From assembly GCA_963978545.1 (NCBI GenBank), contig OZ021727.1:54076487-54140486 (forward strand): a stretch of 64,000 nucleotides of DNA, written 5' to 3'. The notes under the pieces are model-generated. The model was not told the origin of the DNA, ran no database searches, and saw nothing but the letters and a program-made list of their open reading frames with translations. The position numbers were made by a program, and so were the translations under genes. This document shows, one piece after another, positions 23,801 to 36,011 of the stretch. Numbering within the stretch: the first letter of the stretch is position 1; every line of letters starts with the position of its first letter. The stretch comes from Linyphia triangularis (taxonomy: Eukaryota > Arthropoda > Arachnida > Araneae > Linyphiidae).

Positions 23801-25370
23801 ATAGAAATAAACTTAAGAACCTTTGAACACGTTTTGAGATATTCTTCAGTGGATTTATGAATTTTATATTTCGGAGGAAAAATATAGAGGAAGTTACTTT
23901 GTAATTTTGTGCCATCTATCAATATGGGAAGAAATTTTAAGAATTGTTGTTATCAGAAGTGGTGTGCCACCCTCTTGAAACAGTTTAAGAGAGGAATGAT
24001 GGAGAGGACATTTAATCAAATGATGATTGTAATGAAAGCAGTTATACATATAGTGCTTAGTTGGCTTTCCAAAAGAGGTCATGCGGGATGTCTAAATTAA
24101 GAAATGAGACAGCTTTTTTCTATTTAAAAAAAAAAAAACTTTAAATTAAAAGTAAATCAATTGAATTAGTATGTTTTTATTTTATTTTTCTTGCAGATTT
24201 ATAAATGCAATTGATCTTTTTTATTATATCAGATAAGTTTTACAAGTTTCTACTTTGAAGTAAACTGTCTCTCGCTTCTATGTTTTGAAAGTATAACCAA
24301 TACTATAAAGCATTTCTAGGGATTTTCAATGTCAGATATAGAGTAAGTAAGCAACGAAACATATAATATGTCATCGATTTGGCGACTAGCCAAAGCAGTG
24401 TTAATAACACCTAATTCAGAACAAAATCACCAGAGATGGATAGATATACCACTTGTTCTTCTGATAAATGCCTAACGGACAACGTAACTACTACCTTTAA
24501 TTCTGGTATCAGAATAATTTTTCTGAAATACATCCTCAGATTCATAGTACATTCAGTGTTACAGTGAGAAAAATGTTCCAGTAATACAATAATTATTTCG
24601 ATCATCATTTATGTAATTGTCTTTTTTAATACCCATTACCAATTCCCTTATATTAAATCCCAACCAAAGAACTCTTACCAAGAAATTTCGACTACCTATC
24701 TTGAGAGTAGAACATCTTTCTAATACCCTAATCTTGAACAGTTAATATTCTAAATGTAAAAAATTCGGGAAACTTAAGAATTTAGGCAATGCCGAAAATC
24801 AATCGCTATTATTTACCTTGACATATTACATTTTACTTTCGAAAGATTAAAACAAATATGTATATATATTGGCGATGAAGATATGTTATTTCATACATAG
24901 CTTCATACATTATTTCATTTCATATATATAATCGTTTTACAAACTATGAAAATTATTAAATTTCATATCAAATTTAGTTTATCAATCCTATACTATTGTT
25001 TCTTTTTCGAGCAATAATTGGATTCCACGTTTTTTATTTATATTTTACGAGAAAGCATGAACCATAATTCTAACATGATAATTAGAACAGCATTTGAAAT
25101 ATGATTATATATAAATTACAGGACTTTTGTTTTAGTTTTTATCTAAAATGATAAAGATAATCAACACTTAAAAGAACAAGCCAGTTGCTTTCAAATTCAG
25201 TGGTTTCCTAATATTATGGTTGCTCCTCAAAGTCGCTTCCTTAAATTTTGAAAAGGTTAGATCATAGTGAATGTTATTAGTGTGTTAAACATCCAAAAGA
25301 TTTTTGCGGCATGAAAACACAAAGTTTACTTAGTTATCCAATATCTTCTATTTGATGTTAAAACATGGAT
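20850..25370. other. Gene-free stretch
   Basis: AT-rich sequence with no coding feature I can support. An A-run lies at about 21244-21261. Frames overlapping on both strands at 23894-24100 show no motif. A weak internal similarity between 21885-21940 and 23375-23430 is treated under findings. Confidence 0.5.
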
Positions 25371-25371
25371 C

Positions 25372-25500
25372 ATTAATTTATGAACTTAATTAATGTTAAC
25401 TTAAAACTTAAATAATATTATTTAATAACAGTAAATAATTTAATTAAGTAATTATTATTAAATAATATTAATAATATTAAGGTGAAACTTAATTAATATC
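25372..25500. repeat. AT-only low-complexity patch
   Basis: Nearly pure A/T with repeated AATAATATTA and TTAATTAA strings. It is probably simple low-complexity sequence. Confidence 0.7.
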
Positions 25501-25580
25501 AAGGCCTTTCTTATCAGGTAAGACATAAATGCTCAACAAAAACATCTTTGTAAAAAGGCGCCAAGATTTCATACAATATA

Positions 25581-25837
25581 TCTATGGCCGTGAAAAGTAT
25601 TGAGATCTTAAGTAGAGCCAAGTTTAAAGTTGTTGTAAATTATGGGCATCGAAAATTAGAAAAAATTTCTTCTCAATTCCACTTAATAAGCACAAGTATT
25701 TTTGTAGCTGGATATTTAGGTCTAATAAGAGGAATTTCGGTTTTGAGATGAAAATCTTACTAATTTGCATTGCTGTAGTTTACAATAAATATGAACTTGG
25801 CTCTACTTTAGATATCAGTATTTTTCACGGCCATAGA
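25581..25837. mobile_element. MITE with 45-bp terminal inverted repeats, TA flanks
   Basis: The 257-bp element begins TCTATGGCCGTGAAAAGTAT and ends with the reverse complement of TCTATGGCCGTGAAAAATAC. The 45-base termini (25581-25625 and 25793-25837) pair at 40 positions by my count. TA lies immediately outside both ends, which is the target-site pattern of Tc1/mariner-type insertions. The interior is short and non-coding, so this is a non-autonomous MITE. No autonomous partner with the same termini was seen here. Confidence 0.85.
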
Positions 25838-25989
25838 TATTGATTGAAGAGCTTGGTATATTTTTACAGAGATGTTGTTGGCATTTCACAACCTATACAA
25901 GCATGTGACCTACGGCATGGAAAGTGCTGGGACCAGTGCAGTGTCAGTGTGGCTGACGTTTGTATGCTGGGCTCTAGACAGATAAACTT
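25838..25989. other. Short GC-richer spacer between MITE and element A
   Basis: Contains GACCTACGGCATGGAAAG and GGACCAGTGCAGTGTCAG. It has no assignable identity. It may be the tip of another decayed repeat. Confidence 0.3.
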
Positions 25990-26201
25990 TGAAATAAATA
26001 TCTCTTATTTCAATACATTCAAAGAAAGATAAGAAATTTACCTGGCTTTATCTAAAACTACTCGAAGGACGATCTCAAGACATGACATACAAAAGCAAGG
26101 TACAATTACAAAAGTGAGTTTGTTACACAGTGACATTCTTCTCAAAGGTGGTCTGCCTTTCTGTGGAATGTTCAATAATTTTGGATAGTCAATTTTCAAT
26201 A
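25990..26201 (-). repeat. Element A 3' LTR, internally shortened
   Basis: The outer end starts TGAAATAAATATCTC on the plus strand, the same as the inner end of the other LTR. Similarity runs to about 26160. On the minus strand the LTR begins near ATTGAAAATTGACTATCC, straight after the polypurine run. That resembles the start of the related LTRs (TGAAAAATACCTACCC near 17986). It is only about 210 bases long against about 665 for the 5' LTR, so most of U3 is missing. Confidence 0.65.
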
Positions 26202-26218
26202 TCCTCCCCCCAAAAAAA
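26201..26218 (-). other. Element A polypurine tract
   Basis: The minus strand reads TTTTTTTGGGGGGAGGAT immediately before the 3' LTR. A G-rich run ending GGAGGAT also precedes the presumed 3' LTR of element B (CCGGCCGGAGGAT). This is the plus-strand primer site of reverse transcription. Confidence 0.6.
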
Positions 26219-26224
26219 GTTGAA

Positions 26225-26880
26225 AAGTCATTCGGAAAATTCGAGGAGGTAGAGAAGCTGAACTGATCGTTTCAATTCAGTTCCTTCCGCAAGACGCACA
26301 TTGCATGCCTTAGCTTTCCATCACGTCCTTGGTGCACGTCCGTGATAACACCTTCTTGTCACATCATCTCGGGAAGCTTTATATCATGAATTTTCACCAC
26401 GGATACTTTCGCAAGCGAAATTGGATGCTTAGCTGTTGGTGATTAGAATGCTAATCTTAATTTTAGCAAGTACTCTTTACGTCACCATTTCCATATACTT
26501 TCGACGAGAATTCTTTGATGGATGTGTCTTCTTAGCAGCGCGGACTTAGTAGAAAATGGTTGAGTTGAAGAGCCTAGTAGTGAAATTAATCGTCCTCCGA
26601 TATGAAATGTCCAGGTGTGAGGGACTCATAGTCATTTTGTTTGCAGGCAACGTACGTGAGAGGTCTGGAGTTTAAAATGGTTTCAACTTCAATTACCATT
26701 GTTTCGAAATCAGGGATTGGAAAAAATGATTTGCCAAGCATTCTTGTAAGTTTATTTTTCACTGAACGAAGAATCTTTTCCCAAAATCCTCCCCACCATG
26801 ACTCCCTTCCAACTATGTAATTCCATTTAATATATAGTTTCGCAGAAATAGCTTTTCACTTCATCATTTTGCAAACTTTT
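26225..26880 (-). pseudogene. Element A integrase end and DUF5641-like tail (broken)
   Basis: On the minus strand WWGGFWEKILRSVKNKL carries the integrase catalytic glutamate (the GG.WE motif). FETMVIEVETILNSRPLTYV follows, and then ESLTPGHF, as is standard in BEL/Pao integrases. Below about 26600 the frame is broken. Only fragments of the C-terminal tail remain, such as a 'KLRHAMCVLRK' stretch near 26290 in place of the usual 'G.DG..R.V.V'. This domain normally acts in integration of the cDNA. Stops rule out a product. Confidence 0.7.
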
Positions 26881-27690
26881 AATCGGTAAATCGAGTTTTT
26901 TTTTTCTTCTCTTCTTTTTTTTTTTGAAAGTCATGGCGTTATCAGACTATGTGGATATATATAATCCTCTGCGCAAAATAAATTTCTTAAATGCCAGAAA
27001 AAATACTCTTGCAGACATGTCCTGTGTAAGCTCTGAGTGAATAGAGCGTGTGACAGCGAGGACAGCACACGTAGAGACGGCACAGGTAAAGAGTAACACG
27101 TATGACTTAAAAATGTCTTCTGTTATTTAACGTATAGGGAACTCAAGTAATCTATTCCAGTAACTTCAAATGGAAACGCTTCTCTGATTCTATCGGGTGG
27201 CAAGGGTACCATGTCTTGTGTAGCCGGTTTTGTTCGAAATTTCCAACACAAGTTGCATTTGTAGATAAAACTTTTCACTTTTTGCCTTGCCCTCAAACTC
27301 CGGTAGTGCTCTCTAATATCAATGAGTGTTTCAGGAACACTTGCATGTCCAGTTCTTTGGTGGCTCCTACTAGTGACCATTTCAGTAAAGTGATCTTCAG
27401 CAGGCAAGATGACGGGATGTTTCTCAAACAAAAAAATAGAGAACTGCAAACCACATCCAATCCGTAATATCCCCTCCTCATCAAGGAATGGATTTAAAAA
27501 AAAAAAAGAAATCGATGATGATTCAACTGTCCCGCTATTCTTCAGACATTCCACTTCGTTGGTAAATGAGCTTTCTTGAGTTTTCTTTATCCAGTATATT
27601 TCAGCAGAAACCAGTTCATCTATTGAGAGTTCTCTAGAAATTTTATCTTTATTTTTCTTGATGTTGTTATTACACCTTAGGACCTAAGGA
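26880..27690 (-). pseudogene. Element A integrase zinc-binding and catalytic core (broken)
   Basis: The order on the minus strand is as follows. A lead-in, DELVSAEIYWIKKTQ, lies near 27620. A zinc-binding part with SHQRTGHAS and YKCNLCWKF lies around 27230-27360. The core starts with FEVTGIDYLSSLYVK, giving the first catalytic Asp (near 27140). Next come YVLLFTCAVSTCAV and SDNAMTFK, giving the second Asp (near 26940). Together with WWGGFWE below 26880, all three D,D,E residues can be seen. The longest open piece is 27123-27554. An A-run in 27490-27510, a stop near 27120 and another A-run near 26900-26930 break it. Confidence 0.8.
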
Positions 27691-28052
27691 GGGCTCTGCT
27701 GTGACATCCGAAAATTGTGGTCATCTTACGTTTAGGGAAATTTTCTCGAAGGTCAGAGCAGACAACAGCAAGACATGGAGGATTCCACCAACTCATGACT
27801 GGTATGAACAAAAACCTCCTGGGGCTGCCCTGAAGCTGAAGGGCGGCAGGAAATTACAAACCACCATCACCAGACTCATCACCGGACATACTCGCACACT
27901 TGCATGTGTTCAGGGACAAAAGGCTGTGTGCCTCAAGTGTGTTTCCCATCAAGCTTCACCGGACCATCTGCTTTCCTGTTTGGATTTGGAGAAGAGCGAT
28001 CTCTTTAAAAACCCTGCCCTGCCCCCCCCCCCCCCTTTAAGTTTTATGTAAA
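27690..28052 (+). mobile_element. LINE 3' fragment with RNase H end, nested in element A
   Basis: An open plus-strand frame (27701-28051) reads as the end of a LINE ORF2. TWRIPPTHDWYEQ and PPGAALKLKG are followed by TTITRLITGHTRTL and a Cys/His cluster, CLKC...ASPDHLLSCLDL. This is the usual end of jockey/R1/I-type LINE proteins, where the RNase H tail is followed by a zinc-binding motif. It interrupts element A between its RNase H and integrase parts, in the opposite orientation. It lacks the RT and endonuclease, as 5'-truncated LINE insertions do. A C-run (28021-28034) lies inside its 3' end, and no A-tail is clear. Confidence 0.75.
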
Positions 28053-28059
28053 TTCCTGT

Positions 28060-28760
28060 ACTTTTGAATGTTGAAGATAGCATAGGTCAATGGTATTGTT
28101 AAGAATACGGGAGACACTTCAGAGTTATGAGCTTGGCAGCTAGCAATGGAAGATGTTGGCCAATGGTCTTTGGGTTTCTTCAGGCAATTTGGCCAACACT
28201 ACCATAAACCATTTTTAATGAGGACTTCAATTGTTTGTCCTAGACTTAAGAAATCAGATGGATTTTTTTCACTGCAACAATGTCCCCAATTCGAATCTTT
28301 GGTTGTACATTTTATTTTAAAGATTATGTTCTTAACAAAAGTTTTCAATTTCTTTGAGCAAACGTAAATCCAGTGCAAAACTATCATGGAGTCAGTCCAA
28401 AAATATGGAGTTAGCTTTAGTTAAGAAGTAAACTTCGTCGCGCAAAGTCAAACAGCCTGAACCCCTACGACTTAAGCCAGCAACTCCATAAGCGGTAAAG
28501 TTATTGGGTGTAAAGGGGCAAACTCTTGTCTTTGACGAAACAACTACGGACTTTACTTCATTTTGTATAGGTAAAACAGAGATATATTACTGCTTCATAC
28601 TCCTTTTTGCTTGAATCTACGAAGCAATGAAACTGCAAATTATCAACTTCGTTGGAAGATAATGCCACAAAGTTATGTCTTGGGATTTTTGTCTTATCTA
28701 CGAAGGGGAGTTCCTCACTCCAACGACTAAATTTCTTCATAATATCGATAGGTAGCACGT
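28060..28760 (-). pseudogene. Element A RNase H region (broken)
   Basis: Minus-strand pieces in order: RWSEELPFVDKTKIPR and FHCFVDSSKKEYEAVIYL (28600-28740), the first RNase H strand of BEL/Pao elements; SKTRVCPF (near 28530); FWTDSMIVLHWI, an RNase H Asp context (near 28370-28405); SNWGHCCSEKNPSDFLSLG (near 28250-28305); and WPTSSIASCQAH (near 28130). These match the usual 'FSDAS', 'SKTRVAP', 'WTDS..VL.WI', 'W.H....NPAD..SRG' and 'WP' landmarks. Stops lie between pieces. The reading stops at the nested LINE. Confidence 0.75.
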
Positions 28761-29655
28761 CACCCCACTTTAATTTCCTCAGCTATGTTTCTTGAAATAT
28801 AATTTACGGTCGCACAGTGTATAGAGAAATAAATCTAATAGGATCAAAAATTCTTCCAACAACACTGAGTACAATCCTTTTTGTTGTTTCGTATAATAGA
28901 CTTGGTACCTTTGTGACTTCAAATTCCATCTGGTTCTCTACTGCATCCCAAACATAGCCCAGCACTTTGTTCATATTTGAGTAATTTATAGTTTCTTCTT
29001 TCATTCATTCTTCCCTCAAATAATCGACATTTGTAGTAAATTGTCTTATGTTAAAACCTGCTTCCTGTAATATTATTTTTACTTTATTATCCATTTTAGA
29101 AGCATTTTCAATAGAGTCTTGACCACTGACTAAATCGTCAGCATACATTTCAGTATTCAGCATTCTATATGCTTCATGATAACTTTGCTCATATTTTTTG
29201 GTATGGTGTTAAATTGTGGCAGCTAGCAAAAATGCAGACGATGTCAATCCAAAGGGGACTCTAGTTATTCTGAAGATATCTGGTTCGTTTATCTTGCAAA
29301 TTCGAATTTTCTTTAAACTATAAAAAGAGCACATGGTCTGTGTTTTCAACAGTTAAGGAAATATTTAAAAATGCCTGCTGAATATCGCCAAGGACGGCTG
29401 CAACATTCCATCTGAATTGTAACAGCAAACACAGAAGATCAGGGTTCAAATTTGGGCCAGAGTTCAAACAGTCATTTAGGGAAATCTCATTTGTTTAGTT
29501 TGAGATTCAAATTAGTTTGCATCAAATACTATTCTAATCTTTGAAGTGATTTTATCTTTTCTAACTACTGCTTGGTGTGGCATATAATAACTACCCTGCA
29601 CTGGAACGAGTTTCGGTTCAACCCTTTCAACGATGCCTTCCGAAATATGCTCGGA
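28760..29655 (-). pseudogene. Element A reverse transcriptase (broken)
   Basis: The minus strand shows SYYMPHQAVVRKDK and IRIVFDAN (near 29540-29600), then SLNDCLNSGPNLNPDLL (near 29440-29490). AAVLGDIQQAFLNI follows (near 29380) with the first catalytic Asp. VPFGLTSSAFLLAA comes next (near 29240), then MYADDLVSGQDS (about 29113-29150), the YxDD catalytic box. KVLGYVWD and FDPIRFISLYTVRP close the domain (28804-28960). These are the landmarks of a BEL/Pao RT in the right order. Stops after FDAN and after the fingers region, plus frame changes, inactivate it. Both catalytic Asp motifs survive. Confidence 0.85.
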
Positions 29656-30360
29656 AATAATTGCCTTATAGCTCTCACGAAATATATATATATTTTAGTC
29701 TATTTATTAATTTTGAAAAATGCGTTTTAGCATTTAAAGAACTATCATCAAGATTAACGACATTCTCATTAAATAGTAATTTAACCTCATATCTGATTCC
29801 GTCAAACTTTATATTCCTTTCAAATTTCGAAAGAATAAAATCTTGCTCGATGTCTTCATTTTTATTACATATAATCCCTAAGGTTTCTAATTCCCAAAAT
29901 AGTTTAATAGTATGGGAAGCATATTCATAAAAAATTTCGTTTGTCTAGAAAGAACTTTCATTGCATTTATATCTCGATGATTAATTGATTTTTCATTATA
30001 TGGACCATTTAAAATCCAACCTAAAACTCTATTCATCGTGGTTAGAGAGCCAGGAAGTCCTATTACTATAAACAAAACGCCAACATACATCTGAACCGAT
30101 TAATACGGATACTCTGAATCATCATAAATATTGCACCTATTCGCTCTTCTCCAAGGTCAGCTAATTTCATATTTTTTTCAATACAGATTTTTTTATTTGT
30201 TTCGAAGGTCCTTGAAATGTAGCAGAACTTATACATGGGATTTCTATAGCTTAGACGGTTATTTTTCTCTTACTATAGAGGAGATTTTTAGTTTTCTAGA
30301 TAATTTCTCTTCAATGAAAGTTTTTTTACTACCTGTATCACATATTAATCTAATTTACAT
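29656..30360 (-). pseudogene. Element A aspartic protease and linker (broken)
   Basis: ICDTGSKKTFIEEKLSRKL (about 30285-30350) contains the active-site D-T-G-S of a retropepsin (DUF1758-type in BEL/Pao). Downstream, GLPGSLTTMNRVLGWILNGP (near 30000-30060) matches the usual 'T.FGWIL.GP' end of this domain. IKLFWELETLGI (near 29890) is the linker that precedes RT in this family. A stop lies soon after the active-site strand. The protease would cleave the Gag-Pol polyprotein. Confidence 0.75.
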
Positions 30361-30639
30361 TTAATCCTGGTCATTTCCTTCAATTTCAATAATACATCGT
30401 GTTTTGCATCATTCATTGAAGCGACCAAAGTTATAGGGCTCTCATTATCAGCTTGAGATTCGGTTTAATTTTTATCATTATCACATAACAAATAATTATG
30501 ATTTTGATATCATTTATTATACCTTAATATTGAATAACATCATTTACTGATATGACATTTAACTGAACTATTATATCATCTACCCTGCCACAATAAACAT
30601 TTTTTATTTTCCGGTATAGCTCATTTGCAGCTTTCTAAA

Positions 30640-31767
30640 TCTCCACGTTCATCGGAACAAAATACGCACAGTGTTTTACTCATTGTATTTAAAGCAGAGC
30701 TGGAAGGGAATGTATTTGTGTTTTTGAAAATGTTTCTCATTTGTGTCTTTAGTTTTATCATGTTTAAAACTTATTGCATGGTTATTATTTTTTAAGTGAG
30801 ACCTATCATCTGCATATATTTGAATCAAATTTGCATATTCGTGGTTTTCTAGCTCAATACTAAAAAAATCAAGTAATTTAGTGGCATCCCAATTTTTGTA
30901 ATTTTGTGTTCTATTGAAATCAAGGACAATTTCTTCCGGTATTAATTGAACCAAAATGGGATACAATAAATTTCCGTAACTATTTATCTGCACTCCTAAA
31001 GAATTTAAACTGCGTATTTACATAATACTTTCATCATACAGTTTTCTTAATTCTGTTAAATGAAAGGATCTTTTGACAGGAGTCAATTTTAACAATTTAT
31101 TTAAGTGACAAGAAATTGCCATATCCTCACGTTCATAACGATTTTTCAAAATTTCTAAAGAACATCGTAATTGTTTTCTGATATTTCAAGTCCATGAATA
31201 GAAATTAATGCTGCATCAGTTAATAAACATTTAAGGTAATTCATTTTTTGAACTTTACTCAAATATACGTTCGAATTTATAGAGACAAATTGGGACCAAA
31301 ATGAAGCCATAATACAATTTTTCCGTTAAACGAAGAGATTTCGGTTTTGGTTTCATCACTGTTTTCGATCATTATTTTTTAAACGAATTCGAAATGTTCT
31401 GCCTCCCCGAATAGCTATTTGAGTTCCGTGAATTACTATCTGTTTCAGTTCGACTTCTGATATGTCTATTTAATTTGACTTCTGCACGTAAAATTTTATC
31501 CTTACATATAGTTGTTTTTTTTTAACATTTCTTTTTCCAATTCATGTAAATTGAGAATTTCGTCCTCAATGTTCTGATCCAATTCAAGAATCTCGGATTC
31601 CTTCACATTCAACTGCGCAAAGAACTCTTTTATAATTCTTCGACGGATTTATCTGTAGAATTTAGAATTTCATACAAAAGTGTGGAAGTTATCCGTCTCG
31701 TGACTTCTCGTTTTCGGTTCAATAACTCTAACATACGTTTACGTTGAGATTTTTCGTTTGGTACCAT
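30640..31767 (-). pseudogene. Element A gag (broken)
   Basis: The best start is the ATG at 31765-31767, giving MVPNEKSQRKRMLELLNRKR, a basic, helical N terminus. A loss of one base near 31630 puts a stop in frame, and the frame resumes with AQLNVKESEILELDQNIEDE, consistent with a coiled coil. Further on, NSYGNLLYPILVQLIPEEIV and NWDATKLLDFFSIELENHEY (30800-30990) match the DUF1759/Gag capsid-like part of BEL/Pao elements. A Cys-containing piece, CSDERGDLESCK (near 30640), may be a decayed zinc knuckle. Gag would form the particle shell. Confidence 0.7.
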
Positions 31768-31822
31768 CTTAAAATTTTAATAACAATAAAAAACGCTAAT
31801 TGTCGTGGGTCATTCGGCATCA

Positions 31823-32489
31823 TGAAATAAATATCTCTAATTTCAATAAATTCAAAGAATTGTAAGAATCTTACCTGGCTTTATCTAAAACTATTGTAAA
31901 GACGTTCACAAGACACTACTTACAAAAGCAAGGTACAATTACAGAACTAAGTTTGTTGCACAGTTACATTCTTCTCAATGGCGATAACTGTCTGCCATCT
32001 TTATGGGATTGAGTCCGGGTCGGAGGTTGAACTTTGATGGCCGGTCTCTCTTAGTCGAAGGCTGCTCGGTTCTATCGGTCAAAGGCTCCTCTCAGTTGAA
32101 GGCTGCTGGGTACGCAGGCTTTGAGGGAATCGCATTGGGACTTTTCCGTATGCTTATAGCTCTTTACAATGCTTCGTCCATCGCTTTCTCTCTGCTCCAC
32201 CGTACAAATTTAGCTGCACCCGTCTCGCTAATTACAGCATCTTCAGGAAACATGATTTTCTCCTGATTGTTTGCAGACCCTTTTAAGTTGAACTGGGATG
32301 ATACCTCTTCTCCTTGGTCCTCCCCCAAGAAATCACCACAACTTTGCATTTGCCCAATCCACACTAGGCTGTAAATTTACTTCTGATCACTTGACCTGAT
32401 CCTACCAACTTTTGGGCTGAACCACACCAGTAAGTTTAGTCTTTTTTTCATAAAAACTGCCCTTACATTTAGGGTAGGTCTTCTCAATC
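31823..32489 (-). repeat. Element A 5' LTR (long form)
   Basis: The inner 180 bases match the 3' LTR. The outer 480 bases (to about 32489) match the LTR-like segment at 17975-18330 in the opposite orientation, including ATTTAGGGTAGGTCTTCTCA, TGCCCAATCCACACTAGGCT and GATTCxC pieces. Together these show an LTR of about 665 bases. On the minus strand the next internal bases, TGATGCCGAATGACCCACGA, occupy the primer-binding position. They start TGA rather than the usual TGG, so the primer tRNA is unclear. The minus-strand frame 32164-32364 lies in U3 and I do not regard it as a gene. Confidence 0.65.
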
Positions 32490-32710
32490 CCCCCCCCCCA
32501 AATACATATAAAAATTGTGATGTTCACTATCAGTTTTGTGTTCCCCAGATTCGGAATATTGCCTTTGATGATCAATTTCCAATCTTTAAACAGATGCATG
32601 GTTTTGTTCTTTGGAATGGTGCACCCAATCACTATCCAGTCAAAGTTGTCTTTGTAGCGGTGATTCCCAAGCTTTCTTAGTAGCAGATGCGTTAAACTTA
32701 TCACTTAAAT
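32490..32710 (-). other. Uncharacterised open stretch beyond the 5' LTR
   Basis: A minus-strand frame here reads KLGNHRYKDNFDWIVIG, then WKLIIKGNIPNLGN, and ends in a G-run beside the LTR. Its codon texture is more protein-like than most frames in the window, but I recognise no family. The G-run next to an LTR start resembles a polypurine tract, so this could be the end of another decayed element. Confidence 0.25.
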
Positions 32711-32714
32711 TTGT

Positions 32715-33910
32715 TCTTTCCATTTGAGGCTTACTAACAAATATCGAAATGATTGGAAAGTTTTCGATGAATTTCAATATTCTTCGGTGATTCTATGATT
32801 GTATGTTATGTTTGCATTCAGCATCCAATCAGAAAACTTCAAGTGTTACGAAGTACTATGCTTTAAAACCTTGCATACGCAGATGTTGTTTACTCTGTGT
32901 CATGAAGTTCCGTGCAGTGATTAGTTGCAAATTACGCTTGCCGTAACAAGTAACAATTTAGCGTTATATAGTCAAATAACTCGCGATAAACTCAGATCCA
33001 TTTCTCAAAAAACACATTTATTGAATTGGTATCAATAATAAAAATAATAACTCCTCAAAACGTTAATACATGTTAGCGTGGAGATCCAAATAAGCTGTCA
33101 AAGTAATGCTAATGTCAAAGTAAGTAAGCTGTCTATTGTAATAGAGTGGTCTTTATTTGTCAACTTTCAAATTTCTTTTTTATCTCCACCACCCACTTTT
33201 TTTCCTTTGGCTATAAAAACATAATTATGACCAATATTTTTAAAATTAAAAGTGATTTTAATCTTGAGAACAAAGAGTTATGCGTTTATACGCATAAACG
33301 TCATGAAGAAATGGGAGCTAAAAATGTTTTTTTATCTGTTGAAATATGTGTCAACTTGAAAGTACTCGTGGCAGTCATTGATCACTGATGTGAAGTGTAG
33401 AAAGCTCTAAATGTGTTTTTCTCATGTTGAAATGTACCTGACAACACCCATTTCCAGAAAGTTGAATGCTTATCATAATATTTATGGAAAACTCGATGAA
33501 AATTGTTACGTTTTACTTAAACTCAATCAACTATTTTTTTTTTTTTTTTTTAGAAACACCACAAACTATTATTTTTTTTATTTATTATTAGTCTAGTAAA
33601 AAAAAACCTTTTTACATTTAAGAAATATATATTTATTATAATAGTGATGAAATTTGGATATCATACAAATTATTTCAATTATAACTAAAAAGCACCTTTT
33701 ATAAAGAAGCAATACTAAGTTAAGTTATACGACAACGTTCAACAAAACTTTTTTGAAAATGGCTTGTTAAATAAAGTTTAGGCAATTTTTTATGAAGTTT
33801 ATTGTACAAAAGTATAAAGTAAAAAATAAATCAAAAACAATTTTTTTTTATAAAAATAAAGCAGTTTCAAACAAATTTTAAGAAAAATTTAAAACAAAAC
33901 AAAAACACGC
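32715..33910. other. Gene-free stretch
   Basis: No supportable coding feature. A T-run lies at about 33534-33552. ACGCATAAACG near 33290 is part of an 18-base near-palindrome. Confidence 0.5.
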
Positions 33911-33911
33911 T

Positions 33912-35690
<1,779 letters not shown>

Positions 35691-35717
35691 TATTTTTTTT
35701 ACAAATCAGATTCTTAT

Positions 35718-35900
35718 AGGTTTACGGCACTGAAATTTTCAACATAAGTAGTTTTGGCCTTCTAATTTGATTTTTCACTAACATAATGTTTTTGAATTAA
35801 TATTTTTACAAAGCTACTTCTAATAAGCCTAGAGCTCTGAAATTTTCAGCATAGTAGTTTTGGCCTTCTAATTTTGTTTTTCTCAATAAAATGATAAAAT
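35718..35900 (+). repeat. 107-bp tandem duplication
   Basis: CTGAAATTTTCAACAT at 35730 recurs as CTGAAATTTTCAGCAT at 35837. Both are followed by TAGTTTTGGCCTTCTAATTT and a TTTTTCxC(A/T) stretch. Two units. They lie directly upstream of the 43-bp minisatellite and may belong to the same element. Confidence 0.85.
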
Positions 35901-36011
35901 ATTCTCAGAAGAGGGGGGAACGGAGGGGGGTGTATTATTGTATTAACGGGCAATTTTTTTCCTCAATAAGGGAGCGGGTTTCAATATTAATGGTTTACGT
36001 AAAATTTTATT

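Larger units (their letters stand above)
25990..32489 (-). mobile_element. BEL/Pao LTR retrotransposon A (dead), whole element
   Basis: Read on the minus strand, the parts lie in BEL/Pao order: 5' LTR, gag, aspartic protease, reverse transcriptase, RNase H, zinc-binding and catalytic integrase, DUF5641-like tail, polypurine tract, 3' LTR. Flanking blocks at 25990-26165 and 31823-32000 share TGAAATAAATATCTC, TTACCTGGCTTTATCTAAAA, CAAAAGCAAGGTACAATTAC and CATTCTTCTCAA, which identifies them as the two LTRs. Stops and frameshifts run throughout, so no polyprotein can be made. Catalytic residues of each enzyme can still be seen, which implies decay after a functional past. A plus-strand LINE fragment sits inside the element. 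Confidence 0.85.

Noticed and set aside
27216..27484. Frames of 83 and 63 codons over the integrase region
   Set aside because: Shadows of the element A integrase reading frame on the minus strand.
25985..32030. Target-site duplication AACTT next to both ends of element A
   Set aside because: AACTT occurs at 25986 and near 32025, but the second position is inside the long LTR, so the match is probably chance.
32003..32364. Two opposite frames (87 and 66 codons) as genes
   Set aside because: They lie in the U3 part of the element A 5' LTR, and the related LTR at 18 kb does not keep the frames.
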